Below are positions 36,338 to 45,263 of a DNA stretch of 64,000 bases, in pieces. The notes below the pieces were generated by a model, which saw only the letters and a program-made list of their open reading frames with translations, had not been told where the DNA came from and did not search any database. Each line of letters starts with the position of its first letter. Within the stretch, counting starts at the first letter, position 1. The DNA is taken from assembly GCA_022822135.1 (NCBI GenBank), contig JAJECH010000052.1:62001-126000 (forward strand), read 5' to 3'. Source of the DNA: Pseudomonadales bacterium (GTDB lineage Bacteria > Pseudomonadota > Gammaproteobacteria > Pseudomonadales > Azotimanducaceae). The position numbers and the translations under genes are program-made.

Positions 36338-37573
36338 ATGAAATTCGGCATCTTCTACGAACACCAACTTCCTCGAGATTGGCAACAAGACAGCGAACAT
36401 CGATTACTCAAGAATTCGCTGAGCCAGATTGAACTCGCGGACCAGCTTGGGTTCGACTATGCATGGGAGGTCGAACACCATTTTCTTGAGGAATACTCGC
36501 ACTCCTCTGCTCCCGAAGTATTTCTCGCGGCGGCTAGTCAACGAACTAAGAACATCCGATTAGGTCACGGTATCGTCCAGATGACCACGAATCATCCGGC
36601 TCGCGTTGCCGAAAAAATCGCGACGCTTGATCTGGTTTCAGATGGACGTGTCGAGCTCGGTCTAGGCGAAGGTGCTTCCGTCACGGAATTGCACCCTTTC
36701 AATTTAAGGTTCAGAGATAAGCGTGACGTATGGGAAGACGCGGTTAGATGCACCTTACCGATGTTCTGGAACCACGGATGGGAGTACGAAGGTGAGTTTT
36801 TTAAGTTCCCCCTTCGCGCGGTCGTACCGAAACCACTTCAAAAACCGCACCCACCGCTTTGGGTCGCATGCTCTCAGCTTGACACGATCAAGTACGCCGC
36901 CCACCGCGGTATGGGTTCGTTGTGCTTTAAGTTCGTGAGTTTGGATGCTGCGCGTGCTTGGGTCAACGCTTACTACAACACGTTCGTTCGTGACCTAGAA
37001 AAACTGGAGGACTACCAGACGAATCCCAATATTGCGGTTGTCAGCGGATTTATGTGCGCGGAAACCGATGAAGAAGCATGGGAGAAAGCTGACGGCTGGA
37101 CATTCTTTCAGTTCGCGTTGCAGCTGTACAACAAGGAAGGTCCGTTTGAACCTGGCTCGATGAATTTCTGGGAGCGATATCAGGAATGGAAACAAACACC
37201 GGCCGGACAAAAACGATCCGGTAGCGAACTCATCGGTTCACCAGACACGATCAGAGCGCGACTACTCGAATTGGAAGAATCCAATGTTGATCAAGTCATT
37301 CTCCTAAACCAAGCAGGTAAGAACACACACGAGGACATCTGTTCCAGTCTGGAGCTATTCGCAAAGGCGGTGATGCCAGAATTTCAAGCACGTCATGCCG
37401 AGCAGGAGGCCTGGAAAGCTGCCGTATTGAATGGTGAGATCGAACTAGAAGAGCTCGACACTGATCCCTACAACTTTGCTGCACGCGGTAAACCAACACT
37501 ACCGTCGTCGAGTGAAAAGAAAAACGCCATCTCTGGCGTCGTTGGCCGCCCTGAAGCGGAATCGGTGAGTTAA
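36338..37573 (+). CDS. LLM-class flavin-dependent oxidoreductase
   Basis: A 411-residue luciferase-like monooxygenase, longer than most. MKFGIFYEHQLPRDW, FDYAWEVEHHFLEEYSH, GHGIVQMTTNHPARVAEKIA and GRVELGLGEGAS are signature blocks. The C-terminal 60 residues, with EAWKAAVLNGEIELEELD, form an extension. The group contains alkanal and limonene-type monooxygenases using FMNH2. It diverges from the deacylase gene with 133 bp between starts, so they may be induced together on the same substrate. Confidence 0.87.
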   Translation: MKFGIFYEHQLPRDWQQDSEHRLLKNSLSQIELADQLGFDYAWEVEHHFLEEYSHSSAPEVFLAAASQRTKNIRLGHGIVQMTTNHPARVAEKIATLDLVSDGRVELGLGEGASVTELHPFNLRFRDKRDVWEDAVRCTLPMFWNHGWEYEGEFFKFPLRAVVPKPLQKPHPPLWVACSQLDTIKYAAHRGMGSLCFKFVSLDAARAWVNAYYNTFVRDLEKLEDYQTNPNIAVVSGFMCAETDEEAWEKADGWTFFQFALQLYNKEGPFEPGSMNFWERYQEWKQTPAGQKRSGSELIGSPDTIRARLLELEESNVDQVILLNQAGKNTHEDICSSLELFAKAVMPEFQARHAEQEAWKAAVLNGEIELEELDTDPYNFAARGKPTLPSSSEKKNAISGVVGRPEAESVS

Positions 37574-37637
37574 GACCTTACGGACCGCAAGTTCTAACTT
37601 GGTAGAAAAGTATCTTATCTACTTGATATTAAATACT

Positions 37638-37964
37638 TTATTCAGGTTCTTCAACTCGAAATAGATTCAGCAGTCCGTGAAGGGAAAAGGCTCCTTTCGC
37701 CGAAAGTTTGCTTACGATCCAGCCAGATAGAGCCGCAAAACCCACAAGTACGGTGATGACTAGCATGTAACCCATGACAAGAATAAAGACAGTCACAGCT
37801 TCGATAACACCAACACTCTCCCCCGAAGCCCGACGTGCTTCAACAAAGTAATCCAGGATTGGTACCAGAACACCCATCCCTAGCACCACGTCGCTGAAGA
37901 CCATAGCGATCACGACCATCCCACAGCTAATGACTCCCGCGACGGCGGGATGGGACCAATTCAT
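37638..37964 (-). CDS. Small membrane protein at the end of the ABC exporter operon
   Basis: 108 residues with three hydrophobic spans (about 8-36, 48-70 and 70-88), including GVISCGMVVIAMVFSDVVLG and YMLVITVLVGFAALSGWIV. I recognise no family. Its start overlaps the preceding small gene by four bases (ATGA), so it is translationally coupled and probably real. It may be an accessory subunit or immunity/chaperone factor for the exporter; that is inference from position. Confidence 0.55.
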   Translation of the reverse strand: MNWSHPAVAGVISCGMVVIAMVFSDVVLGMGVLVPILDYFVEARRASGESVGVIEAVTVFILVMGYMLVITVLVGFAALSGWIVSKLSAKGAFSLHGLLNLFRVEEPE

Positions 37965-38176
37965 TTCGAGTCTACCGTGGAGGTCGCTTCAACCTCGGTG
38001 GGTGCTTCATCAACTATCGCTACCGTCTGCGGACAATCCTGTTTTTGTAAATCTAAGTAGATTCCCCAGGCGAAGAGTACGCACAAGAGTAGGCACGATA
38101 CGATCACGCCCGTACCCACGAGCTTCATCGCATAGGGTTGGCGTGGTGGTTCAACTGTGTTTTGGAAGTTGTCCAT
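37961..38176 (-). CDS. Small single-span membrane protein in the ABC exporter operon
   Basis: 71 residues: a basic/polar N-terminus, one hydrophobic span (VGTGVIVSCLLLCVLFAWGI) and an acidic tail of about 30 residues rich in Glu and Thr. No family recognised. It starts 12 bases after the ABC half-transporter stop and overlaps the next small gene by four bases. Conserved spacing suggests a real coupled gene. Confidence 0.55.
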   Translation of the reverse strand: MDNFQNTVEPPRQPYAMKLVGTGVIVSCLLLCVLFAWGIYLDLQKQDCPQTVAIVDEAPTEVEATSTVDSK

Positions 38177-38188
38177 CTAGTACGGTTC

Positions 38189-40150
38189 TCAAGCAGTTTG
38201 AAGTGAAACGAAGCGGGCGTAGATTCCGCCTTGATCTATGAGTGACTGGTGGTCCCCTGATTCGACGATCTCACCCTCATCCATAACGTAAATTCGATCC
38301 GCAGCACGAATCGTAGACAGACGATGCGCAATGACAATTACGATCCTGCCTTCCCGTGCCATCCTTAAATTTCTAACTAATTCGTTTTCGGTGCGCGGGT
38401 CTAGTGCGGCCGTCGGTTCATCGAGAATCAATACTGGTTTATCGGATACCAACGCCCGCGCAATCGCGATACGTTGCTTTTGACCGACAGAGAGCTTCGC
38501 ACCTGCCTTTCCAAGGTTTGTTTCATAACCTTCTGGCAAATCTTCGATAAACTCGTGAGCGCCTGCGACACGGGCAGCTTCCTGAACATCCTCTAGTGAA
38601 GCATCCCGGCGACCCATTCGAATATTGTTCGTAATGGTGTCATTGAAGACCGAGGTCTCCTGAAATACGAACGAGACTTGCTCCCGAAGCCTGACCAAAT
38701 CGTCTTGATTTGGTTCAACGCCATCAACCAGCAAGCGCCCCTTCGTCGGCGAGATCAGTGCCGGAATTAGATATGCAAGCGTGGTCTTACCCGCACCAGT
38801 CGGACCTGAAATCGCGATCATCTCACCAACATTTGCGTGAAGATTGATGTCACTGAGAACCTCTCGTCCACCAGGATAGCTGTAGGACACATCCTCGAGT
38901 TGGATCGACTGACTCAAGGTAAGCGTTGATTCGGAATCTTGCTGCTCGCTAATCGGATCTACGTTTTCTAACTCACTGTCCAGGATCATGAACACGCGAT
39001 GCATGCCGGCTATTCCTTCCTGCAGGGTCAGCCACAACCTACCCAACCAACCGGCGGAAGCAGAAATTGCGCCGTAGTAACCCCAAATGACAAACCAGTC
39101 TCCCGGCGAATACTGCTGGTTTATGAACGGAACGGCTAGGTAGTAGAACACGATGTACACCATGTTCGCACCAATGATGAATCCGATGAAATTTCCACTA
39201 ATGCCAACTAGCACAACTTGCCGAAAACGTGAAAACGAAAACCAGCTGGCTTTTCGAAACTTCTCAACGTAAACATCGGTACTACCAATGCCTTGAACTG
39301 CCATCATGTTGGCTAGCCCTTCTTCGATGACGGCCGTCGCCTTAGAACCAGCCTCTCGCGCCAGCGTCCCGTATTTGCGGGACAGCTTGGCGATATAGAG
39401 CATCAAGAAGAAATTCAGTGGTCCAACCGCGATAGCGCCCCAAACGACCACCGGTTCGTTACGGAATATGACGAACATCACCAGAATCGTCGTTACAAGA
39501 TTTACGAACGACGTGACGGGACCCACCCACAAGTTGAAAATGATGTTGGAAACACCCGGCGTGTCGTACATCGCACGGTATACGACGTCGCCATTGGCTC
39601 GATTCGACAGTTCTGTAATACTGTGCGACTTAAACCGATGGAATATGTCACTTCGAAGGGTGTGATTCAATCGTTGGGCAACTCGAATGTGCCACAGTGA
39701 TTCGAACAGGCCGTACAAACCACTAACGAGCGAGTGCATGTTGTTCGCGGCATTCTCTGACCGAGTTGCGATGTCCTCGCCTTCAGCCAGCCAAGCAACG
39801 GCACTTGAACGTTGCGCGCCATCTGTGCCATAGGCACCAACCAAGACGAGCATCGTAATGAATAGAGCGCCAAGAAAAAACGCAGTCTCATACACTGATA
39901 GTGTCAGCATATAGTCGATAATCGGCAGGAAGAAGAAAGGTACGTTCGCGTCACTTGGAGGACTAATATCGCGGACCACGATAAAGTCAACGATCGCTTT
40001 ACCCGTCAGAGGAAGAAGCAGAATCCAGAAGATACTCGTCGCTTGAGTCATCCCTTTGACGGCGAGCTCAAAGTCGTACCGTAGTGAATACTTCAGTGCT
40101 CGACCAACCGTTTGGATGGCGACACGTCCGCTGATCATCGTGTCACTCAT
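38189..40150 (-). CDS. ABC exporter half-transporter (permease-ATPase), second subunit
   Basis: A 653-residue fused exporter: a transmembrane domain with about six spans, then an ATPase domain with Walker A GPTGAGKTTLAYL, signature LSVGQKQRIAIARAL, Walker B VLILDEPTAALD and the H-loop IAHRLSTIR. Both the catalytic Glu and His are present. It overlaps the upstream half-transporter by four bases, so the two likely form a heterodimer exporting a lipid, peptide or drug-like compound. The N-terminal 60 residues precede the first span and are weakly conserved. Confidence 0.9.
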   Translation of the reverse strand: MSDTMISGRVAIQTVGRALKYSLRYDFELAVKGMTQATSIFWILLLPLTGKAIVDFIVVRDISPPSDANVPFFFLPIIDYMLTLSVYETAFFLGALFITMLVLVGAYGTDGAQRSSAVAWLAEGEDIATRSENAANNMHSLVSGLYGLFESLWHIRVAQRLNHTLRSDIFHRFKSHSITELSNRANGDVVYRAMYDTPGVSNIIFNLWVGPVTSFVNLVTTILVMFVIFRNEPVVVWGAIAVGPLNFFLMLYIAKLSRKYGTLAREAGSKATAVIEEGLANMMAVQGIGSTDVYVEKFRKASWFSFSRFRQVVLVGISGNFIGFIIGANMVYIVFYYLAVPFINQQYSPGDWFVIWGYYGAISASAGWLGRLWLTLQEGIAGMHRVFMILDSELENVDPISEQQDSESTLTLSQSIQLEDVSYSYPGGREVLSDINLHANVGEMIAISGPTGAGKTTLAYLIPALISPTKGRLLVDGVEPNQDDLVRLREQVSFVFQETSVFNDTITNNIRMGRRDASLEDVQEAARVAGAHEFIEDLPEGYETNLGKAGAKLSVGQKQRIAIARALVSDKPVLILDEPTAALDPRTENELVRNLRMAREGRIVIVIAHRLSTIRAADRIYVMDEGEIVESGDHQSLIDQGGIYARFVSLQTA

Positions 40151-42084
40151 GCTGTTTCGTCGAGTTGCTCTGCGGTAGCGAGTTCGGCGTCTACAAAACG
40201 CTGATATTCGCCGTCGGGTTTAGCGATCAACTCGTTGTGAGTTCCGTAATCGGCAATTGCGCCGTCTCGAATGAAAGCGATTCGATCCGCTTGCCGTATC
40301 GTCGAAAGTCGGTGTGTCACCAAAAATACCGTGCGAGCTTTAGCCCACTCCTTTAGATTAGCCATGATGCGGCGCTCTGTCTCAGCGTCGAGTGACGCGG
40401 TTGGCTCGTCTAATATCAGGATCGGCGTGTTTTTAAGAATCGCACGCGCAATCACGAGGCGCTGCCTCTGACCAGTTGATAGTTTGCTCGCACGCTCACC
40501 TAAAAAAGTCTCGTATCCATCCGATAGTTGCTCGATAAATTCGTCCGCGCAAGCGATCCGAGCGGCTTCTTTGATTTCGTCTAATGTCGCATCTTGTCGA
40601 GCGTATGCAATGTTCTCTCGCACACTGAGCGAGAAAAGGATGTTCTCCTGGGTTGCAAGCGTGATCTTTTCGCGTACCGATTCGAAAGTGAATTCACGAA
40701 TATCCTGATCGTTGATCTGAATTGATCCGCCTTGATATTCAAAGAGACGGAGTAGCAGCAACATCAACGTGGACTTACCCGACCCCGTTGGACCCATGAT
40801 GGCCGTCACTTCCCCGAGTTTCGCGTCGAACGTCACGTTCTCAAGGACTCTTCGTTCAGGATAAGCGAACTGTAGATCAACAAACCTTATGTCAGACTCG
40901 ATCGCTTCAAGCGGTACGGCTCCTGCCCGATTCTGAATCTCGGGTGCTAAGTCGAGAATCTGATATACACGATTCAAACCCATCGCCATATCCTGAGCTC
41001 GACCCCAAAGCAGAAAGAGAAACTGAATGTTCGACACCCCTTCGCGCGCTCGAGAACGGGCCGCGTCCTGTGCACCCAAACTCCAAACGGCAAATCCAAA
41101 CAAAGCGAGTAGGTCCGTAGCAAAGGTCGGTATTTGCTCGAACGCTAGAACAGCCGCGTACAGTTCGATAAATGTCAACGGTAGCGCCGCGAGCATGAAT
41201 GCGATAAAACCGTAGAGCAAGAGCCGTACGCGCGCGTTATGCGACGCTACAAACGCGTCGACCGAAGCATTTTCGAAGATGAGCTGCCTCTCTCGTTCGA
41301 GTCCGTTCACCTTTATCGTTCGAATGCCCTCAATCGATTCCTGAATGGTCGAGGTGAGCGTCGAATTACGCATACGCGCTTCAAGGAACAGATGCCTGAG
41401 CTTCGCCGACATGAAGTTTGCGAGCACGACCAGTGGCACCCATGTGAACAGAATCGCGACCGCCAACAGTGGACTGAAGAACATCACGACAAAGATCCCA
41501 ATGAAGAAGCGCACGCTCATCAAGAACGGATCGATAACCAATGACTGGATGATCTGAGTCACCATGGCACTATCCTGAAACAGTCGATAGATCCCATCCC
41601 CAGTCTTGGAGTCTGCATGGAACTTCAACGACAAGTGATGCAGTTGCGACATGAGGTGCATACGCAGGTTCTGATTGATGTTCTGCATCACCCAGACGCG
41701 GTAATAGTCGCCACCGTTATCAATCATGGCTCCCAACGTACTAAACATGACCGCGAGCATGACGATGAGAGGTACTAGCTGGAAACGCTGGTCAGCCGTT
41801 AACGCCTCGACGTGTACCCATAGATCGTGATCCAAGAAGAGTATCGACGCGGATACAAACGCGACAGGTTGATCGAGGATCACGTTTTGGTAGATCATCG
41901 TCAGGATTGTGATACCCCAGAACGTGTTCCACGCGGTCGCAATGACGCTAATGCCGACGAAACCCAATACATGCCACGCCATCGGTCGAATGTATGGCCA
42001 TCCGCGCAGAAAGATGCCGACGATGTCCGTGAAATGCACCTTATCCGGCTCAATTCGGCGCATACGTTCACTGTCGACACGCAT
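40147..42084 (-). CDS. ABC exporter half-transporter (permease-ATPase), first subunit
   Basis: 645 residues with the same plan: spans between about 35 and 310, then Walker A GPTGSGKSTLMLL, signature LSTGQRQRLVIARAI, Walker B ILILDEPTASLD and VTHRLSTIR. Both ATP sites of the presumed heterodimer look intact, unlike many heterodimers with one degenerate site. The annotated ATG is 42084; the frame stays open upstream to about 42150 with a basic stretch (NARRDRRGFIRRSIEG), so a longer N-terminus from a non-ATG start is possible. It is the first gene of the four-gene operon. Confidence 0.9.
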   Translation of the reverse strand: MRVDSERMRRIEPDKVHFTDIVGIFLRGWPYIRPMAWHVLGFVGISVIATAWNTFWGITILTMIYQNVILDQPVAFVSASILFLDHDLWVHVEALTADQRFQLVPLIVMLAVMFSTLGAMIDNGGDYYRVWVMQNINQNLRMHLMSQLHHLSLKFHADSKTGDGIYRLFQDSAMVTQIIQSLVIDPFLMSVRFFIGIFVVMFFSPLLAVAILFTWVPLVVLANFMSAKLRHLFLEARMRNSTLTSTIQESIEGIRTIKVNGLERERQLIFENASVDAFVASHNARVRLLLYGFIAFMLAALPLTFIELYAAVLAFEQIPTFATDLLALFGFAVWSLGAQDAARSRAREGVSNIQFLFLLWGRAQDMAMGLNRVYQILDLAPEIQNRAGAVPLEAIESDIRFVDLQFAYPERRVLENVTFDAKLGEVTAIMGPTGSGKSTLMLLLLRLFEYQGGSIQINDQDIREFTFESVREKITLATQENILFSLSVRENIAYARQDATLDEIKEAARIACADEFIEQLSDGYETFLGERASKLSTGQRQRLVIARAILKNTPILILDEPTASLDAETERRIMANLKEWAKARTVFLVTHRLSTIRQADRIAFIRDGAIADYGTHNELIAKPDGEYQRFVDAELATAEQLDETA

Positions 42085-42192
42085 GCCTTCAATCGAGCGA
42101 CGAATAAACCCGCGTCGGTCTCGTCTAGCGTTAGGAGTTGAAGTTTCCTGAATGATTAACTATTCCGTACGAAGATCTATCTCGACAGATCA

Positions 42193-42480
42193 CTAGCCTC
42201 GATCACGATTCAGTGCACGAGGACAATGATTCATGTCATCGTCTGGTTCGCCTAAGACCGACCCGTGGGGGAAATACGTACGTCTCGGTATTAACCGATA
42301 GGGACGTTCAACATTAGACGATTTAAACATCGTGTTTATATCCGCTGACAGCGAAACAGAATCGACGTAACCTTCACTCACGAATCCCCAAGCCACCATT
42401 AGTAAACTAGCAACCATCTTTGGTATGCGGAAGAAACCCGACCTCCGCGCCATAACGAAACACAGTCGTTCGACTTTCAC
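42193..42480 (-). CDS. Possible small exported protein (uncertain)
   Basis: An open frame of 95 codons in the 409-bp stretch between the ABC exporter start and the divergent LLM gene. From an internal ATG (MARRSGFFRIPK) it has a basic N-terminus, a hydrophobic run MVASLLMVAWGFV and then a polar tail, which looks like a signal peptide with a short mature part. No family recognised. It could be real and first in the exporter operon, or chance. The rest of the stretch (42085-42192 and 42481-42493) holds no feature I can support. Confidence 0.3.
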   Translation of the reverse strand: MKVERLCFVMARRSGFFRIPKMVASLLMVAWGFVSEGYVDSVSLSADINTMFKSSNVERPYRLIPRRTYFPHGSVLGEPDDDMNHCPRALNRDRG

Positions 42481-42493
42481 ATAAGGAAACGTA

Positions 42494-43414
42494 ATGCAGT
42501 TCGGTGTACAGGTTAATTGCTATCAAACAGATTGGAACGCCATTAAGACTTCAATCAACACGATGGAGGCAGGAGCGTGGGACAGCATATGGTTCGCTGA
42601 TCACTTTCTTCCACCGAGTCGACCAAACGCCGAGCAAGGTACGGCGTTTGAAGGCTACACACTCATTGCGGTTGCCGCAGGCATGACGAAGAAGCTCCGC
42701 ATGGGTCATTTGGTCCTTGGCAACCCATATCGCGAGCCTGGACTCCTCGCAAAAATGGCGACAACTTTGGATCAGGCTTCGGAAGGGCGGTTCACGTTAG
42801 CCCTCGGAGCTGGTTGGTTCAAGCGGGAGCATGAAGCTTACGGTTGGGAGTTCAAGTCCATGAAAGAACGCCAAGACCGATTTCAAGAAGCTTGTGAACT
42901 TATCCGGCTTCTTTTCACTTCCGAAGAACCGGTGACATACAACGGAAAGTACTACCAGCTCGATAACGCACCAATGAGTCCCGGTTGCTACCAACAACCT
43001 CATACCCCAATCATGGTGGGAGGAACCGGAGAACGGCGCACGTTGCGGACACTCGCTATGTTCGGTGACGTGATGAATATGGATGGCTGGGCTGGTCAAG
43101 GTATGTCGATGGAAATCTTTCAACATAAGGTAGGCGTTCTTGAAAAGCACTGTGCCGATGTTGGTCGAGATCCGGCAGAAATTCAAAAGACGCTCTTGAT
43201 GCCTCTGCTCATCACGGATAACAAAGAACACATTGAAGGATTCCAACGTCGATTAGGACGTGGCTCGATGGCTGGACCGAAAAATGAGGTCATCGATCGT
43301 ATCGGTGCGTTCGAAAAAGCCGGTGTATCTGAGATCATGTTTGGTGGCGTGCAGACGGGTGATGTTGAAGCGTATGAACGCATCGAGAACGAAATTGTTG
43401 CAGCATTTCGCTAG
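42494..43414 (+). CDS. LLM-class flavin-dependent oxidoreductase (F420-type)
   Basis: A 306-residue protein closely similar to the LLM at 16.9 kb: FADHFLPPS, GWFKREHEAYGWEF, NGKYYQLDNAPMSP and IMVGGTGERRTLR line up block by block, so the two are paralogues within the same FGD-like subgroup. AAGGAA lies five bases before the ATG. Downstream is a promoter-bearing inverted repeat and then a deacylase gene, so it may be expressed separately from that gene. Confidence 0.88.
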   Translation: MQFGVQVNCYQTDWNAIKTSINTMEAGAWDSIWFADHFLPPSRPNAEQGTAFEGYTLIAVAAGMTKKLRMGHLVLGNPYREPGLLAKMATTLDQASEGRFTLALGAGWFKREHEAYGWEFKSMKERQDRFQEACELIRLLFTSEEPVTYNGKYYQLDNAPMSPGCYQQPHTPIMVGGTGERRTLRTLAMFGDVMNMDGWAGQGMSMEIFQHKVGVLEKHCADVGRDPAEIQKTLLMPLLITDNKEHIEGFQRRLGRGSMAGPKNEVIDRIGAFEKAGVSEIMFGGVQTGDVEAYERIENEIVAAFR

Positions 43415-43442
43415 GATATCACCCGACTAACATGTCATGTAT

Positions 43443-43495
43443 GAGGCGAATAACACCTTGACACGTGTATAGGTGTTCAAGTAGTATTTCGCCTC
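43443..43495 (+). promoter_or_regulatory. Candidate sigma-70 promoter inside a nested inverted repeat
   Basis: A perfect -35 TTGACA (43458-43463) is followed 18 bases later by TAGTAT (43482-43487). The -35 lies in the loop between AACACC (43452-43457) and GGTGTT (43472-43477), and both are enclosed by GAGGCGAA (43443-43450) and TTCGCCTC (43488-43495), a perfect 8-bp outer match. The structure can be an operator, a terminator-like hairpin for the upstream LLM gene, or both. It serves the deacylase starting at 43521. Confidence 0.5.
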
Positions 43496-43520
43496 CGCAT
43501 TTTGGTTCTTGGAGACATTT

Positions 43521-45164
43521 ATGTCACACGACATAGTAATCCGTGGCGGCGATATCGTCGACGGTACGGGTAGCGCATCATTTCACGGCGATCTCGCCAT
43601 CGACGACGGCTTGATCTCTGCTGTTGGCAAAGTAGACGGCAAAGGCGATCGTGAAATTGACGCGACCGACCACGTCGTTAGTCCCGGATTCGTCGATCTT
43701 CATACACACCTTGATGCACAGATTGGATGGGATCCGTTGCTGACTCCGGTTAGTTGGCATGGCGTGACAACTGCTCTTATGGGTAACTGCGGCGTGACCT
43801 TCGCGCCTTGTAGACCAAGCGACCAAGAGTTGCTCGCGGGCATGATGGAAACCGTGGAAGACATTCCAAAGCATGCGATCCTTACAGGTCTGCCTTGGGA
43901 TTGGGAAGACTACGGCGGCTATCTGGATGCGCTCGAACGGCTGAATCCGGCTGTCAATGTAGCAGGTATGGTTGGGCATTGTGCCGTACGTTTCTACGTG
44001 ATGGGTGAACGTGCCGTTGAGGAACAAGCATCGGATGACGAACTGAAGCAGATGGCGGAGGTTGTCGGCAATTCATTGGATAACGGTGCAATTGGTTTCT
44101 CGACCAATCGGTACCCACCTCACAAATTGCCTGATGGTCGCTCAATCCCAGGCACGTTCGCGGATCCCAAAGAGCTGGTCGCAATCGCCGGTGCTGTAGG
44201 ACCACGAAACGGTCTAATGCAAGCCGTTGGCGCGGACTTTGATGTAATAAGAAAGATCAGCGACACGACGAATGGTCGCGTCCTGTTCAGCTACGGCACT
44301 GGACCACAAGAAGGGTCTGGCGAAACTCAAGCTAAGCACCTCGCGAAGTTGTGTGAAGGTCGTGACATCACTGCGATTACCCAGGTTCGCGGCTCTGGGT
44401 TCATGTTCGGCTTACAGTCCAACCTACCCGTTCAAGGTGAAACTTGGGCTAAGGTACGCGAAATGGATCTTCAAGGTCGTCTTAACGCGATCAACGATTC
44501 AGACACGCGTGCAAAGCTAATTGAAGAAGGTAAAGCCGGTAGTTCTTCGCGGTTCCCGCTTAATAACGTGTACTACCTCGGACACGGCGACGTACCAAAC
44601 TACGCTGCTGGTCCGGAGGCGAGTTTGCAAAACATGAGCGAGCAAGCAGGTGAGCATTGGGTCGAGACCTTTGTCCGGCTGTCACGCGAGAGTGATGGTC
44701 GCGGTCTGTTCAACCTGCGAATGTTCAATCAAAGCTTGAAGGAGCTTGGTGACTTGTTCAAGAGCGAGCATTGCTTCCCAAGTCTTGGTGATGCTGGCGC
44801 GCATGTCTCGCAGATCATGGATGCTGGATGGGCTAGCTTCACCGTCGGCCACTGGATTCGTGACACGGGTCTGTACACCCTTGAGGAAGGAATTCGAAGA
44901 CTGACAGCAGGTCCTGCTCGAGTGCTCGGTTTAAATGATCGCGGCACGTTGAAGGAAGGCATGCGAGCAGACGTAAACGTTTTCGACCTTTCGAAAGTTG
45001 CCGAGCGGCAACCTGAACTGGTCCACGACTTCCCTGGCGGTGCACCTCGGTACATTCAGAAGTCGTTCGGTTACAAGACGACCATCGTCAATGGTCAAGT
45101 GAGTCTCGAAGACGGAGAGCATACTGGTGTAAGAGCCGGCACCGTTCTCCGACATCAAGCTTAA
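43521..45164 (+). CDS. N-acyl-D-amino-acid deacylase-like amidohydrolase
   Basis: 547 residues, paralogous to the genes at 34.5 and 59.6 kb. H61-T-H63-L-D65 (DLHTHLDAQ), C90 in MGNCGVTFAPC, GHCAVRFYVMGERAVEE and GDAGAHVSQIMD are conserved. The start is ATG 43521 with GGAG about eight bases before it; an in-frame TTG at 43509 is ignored. It follows its own promoter candidate and ends before a strong terminator, so it is a single-gene unit. Substrate class is N-acyl amino acids, stereochemistry unproven. Confidence 0.88.
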   Translation: MSHDIVIRGGDIVDGTGSASFHGDLAIDDGLISAVGKVDGKGDREIDATDHVVSPGFVDLHTHLDAQIGWDPLLTPVSWHGVTTALMGNCGVTFAPCRPSDQELLAGMMETVEDIPKHAILTGLPWDWEDYGGYLDALERLNPAVNVAGMVGHCAVRFYVMGERAVEEQASDDELKQMAEVVGNSLDNGAIGFSTNRYPPHKLPDGRSIPGTFADPKELVAIAGAVGPRNGLMQAVGADFDVIRKISDTTNGRVLFSYGTGPQEGSGETQAKHLAKLCEGRDITAITQVRGSGFMFGLQSNLPVQGETWAKVREMDLQGRLNAINDSDTRAKLIEEGKAGSSSRFPLNNVYYLGHGDVPNYAAGPEASLQNMSEQAGEHWVETFVRLSRESDGRGLFNLRMFNQSLKELGDLFKSEHCFPSLGDAGAHVSQIMDAGWASFTVGHWIRDTGLYTLEEGIRRLTAGPARVLGLNDRGTLKEGMRADVNVFDLSKVAERQPELVHDFPGGAPRYIQKSFGYKTTIVNGQVSLEDGEHTGVRAGTVLRHQA

Positions 45165-45180
45165 ACGCCACTCAATCTAT

Positions 45181-45207
45181 AAGGCACCATGCATCGCATG
45201 GTGCCTT
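45181..45207 (+). terminator. Strong intrinsic terminator after the deacylase
   Basis: AAGGCACCATGC (45181-45192) pairs perfectly with GCATGGTGCCTT (45196-45207) across a three-base loop, followed by TTCTTT on the plus strand. It lies 16 bases after the stop codon. Confidence 0.88.
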
Positions 45208-45263
45208 TCTTTATGACGTAGCTACACTCCCATGTTCGTAATGCGCGCAGCTAAGGCAGTCTT

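Noticed and set aside
37607..37639. AAAGTAT/ATACTTT pairing between convergent genes
   Set aside because: Seven A/T-rich pairs with a 19-base loop; likely chance.
42085..42150. Upstream extension of the ABC exporter frame from an ATT codon
   Set aside because: Open and basic but without a ribosome site or family support, unlike the ATP-grasp case.
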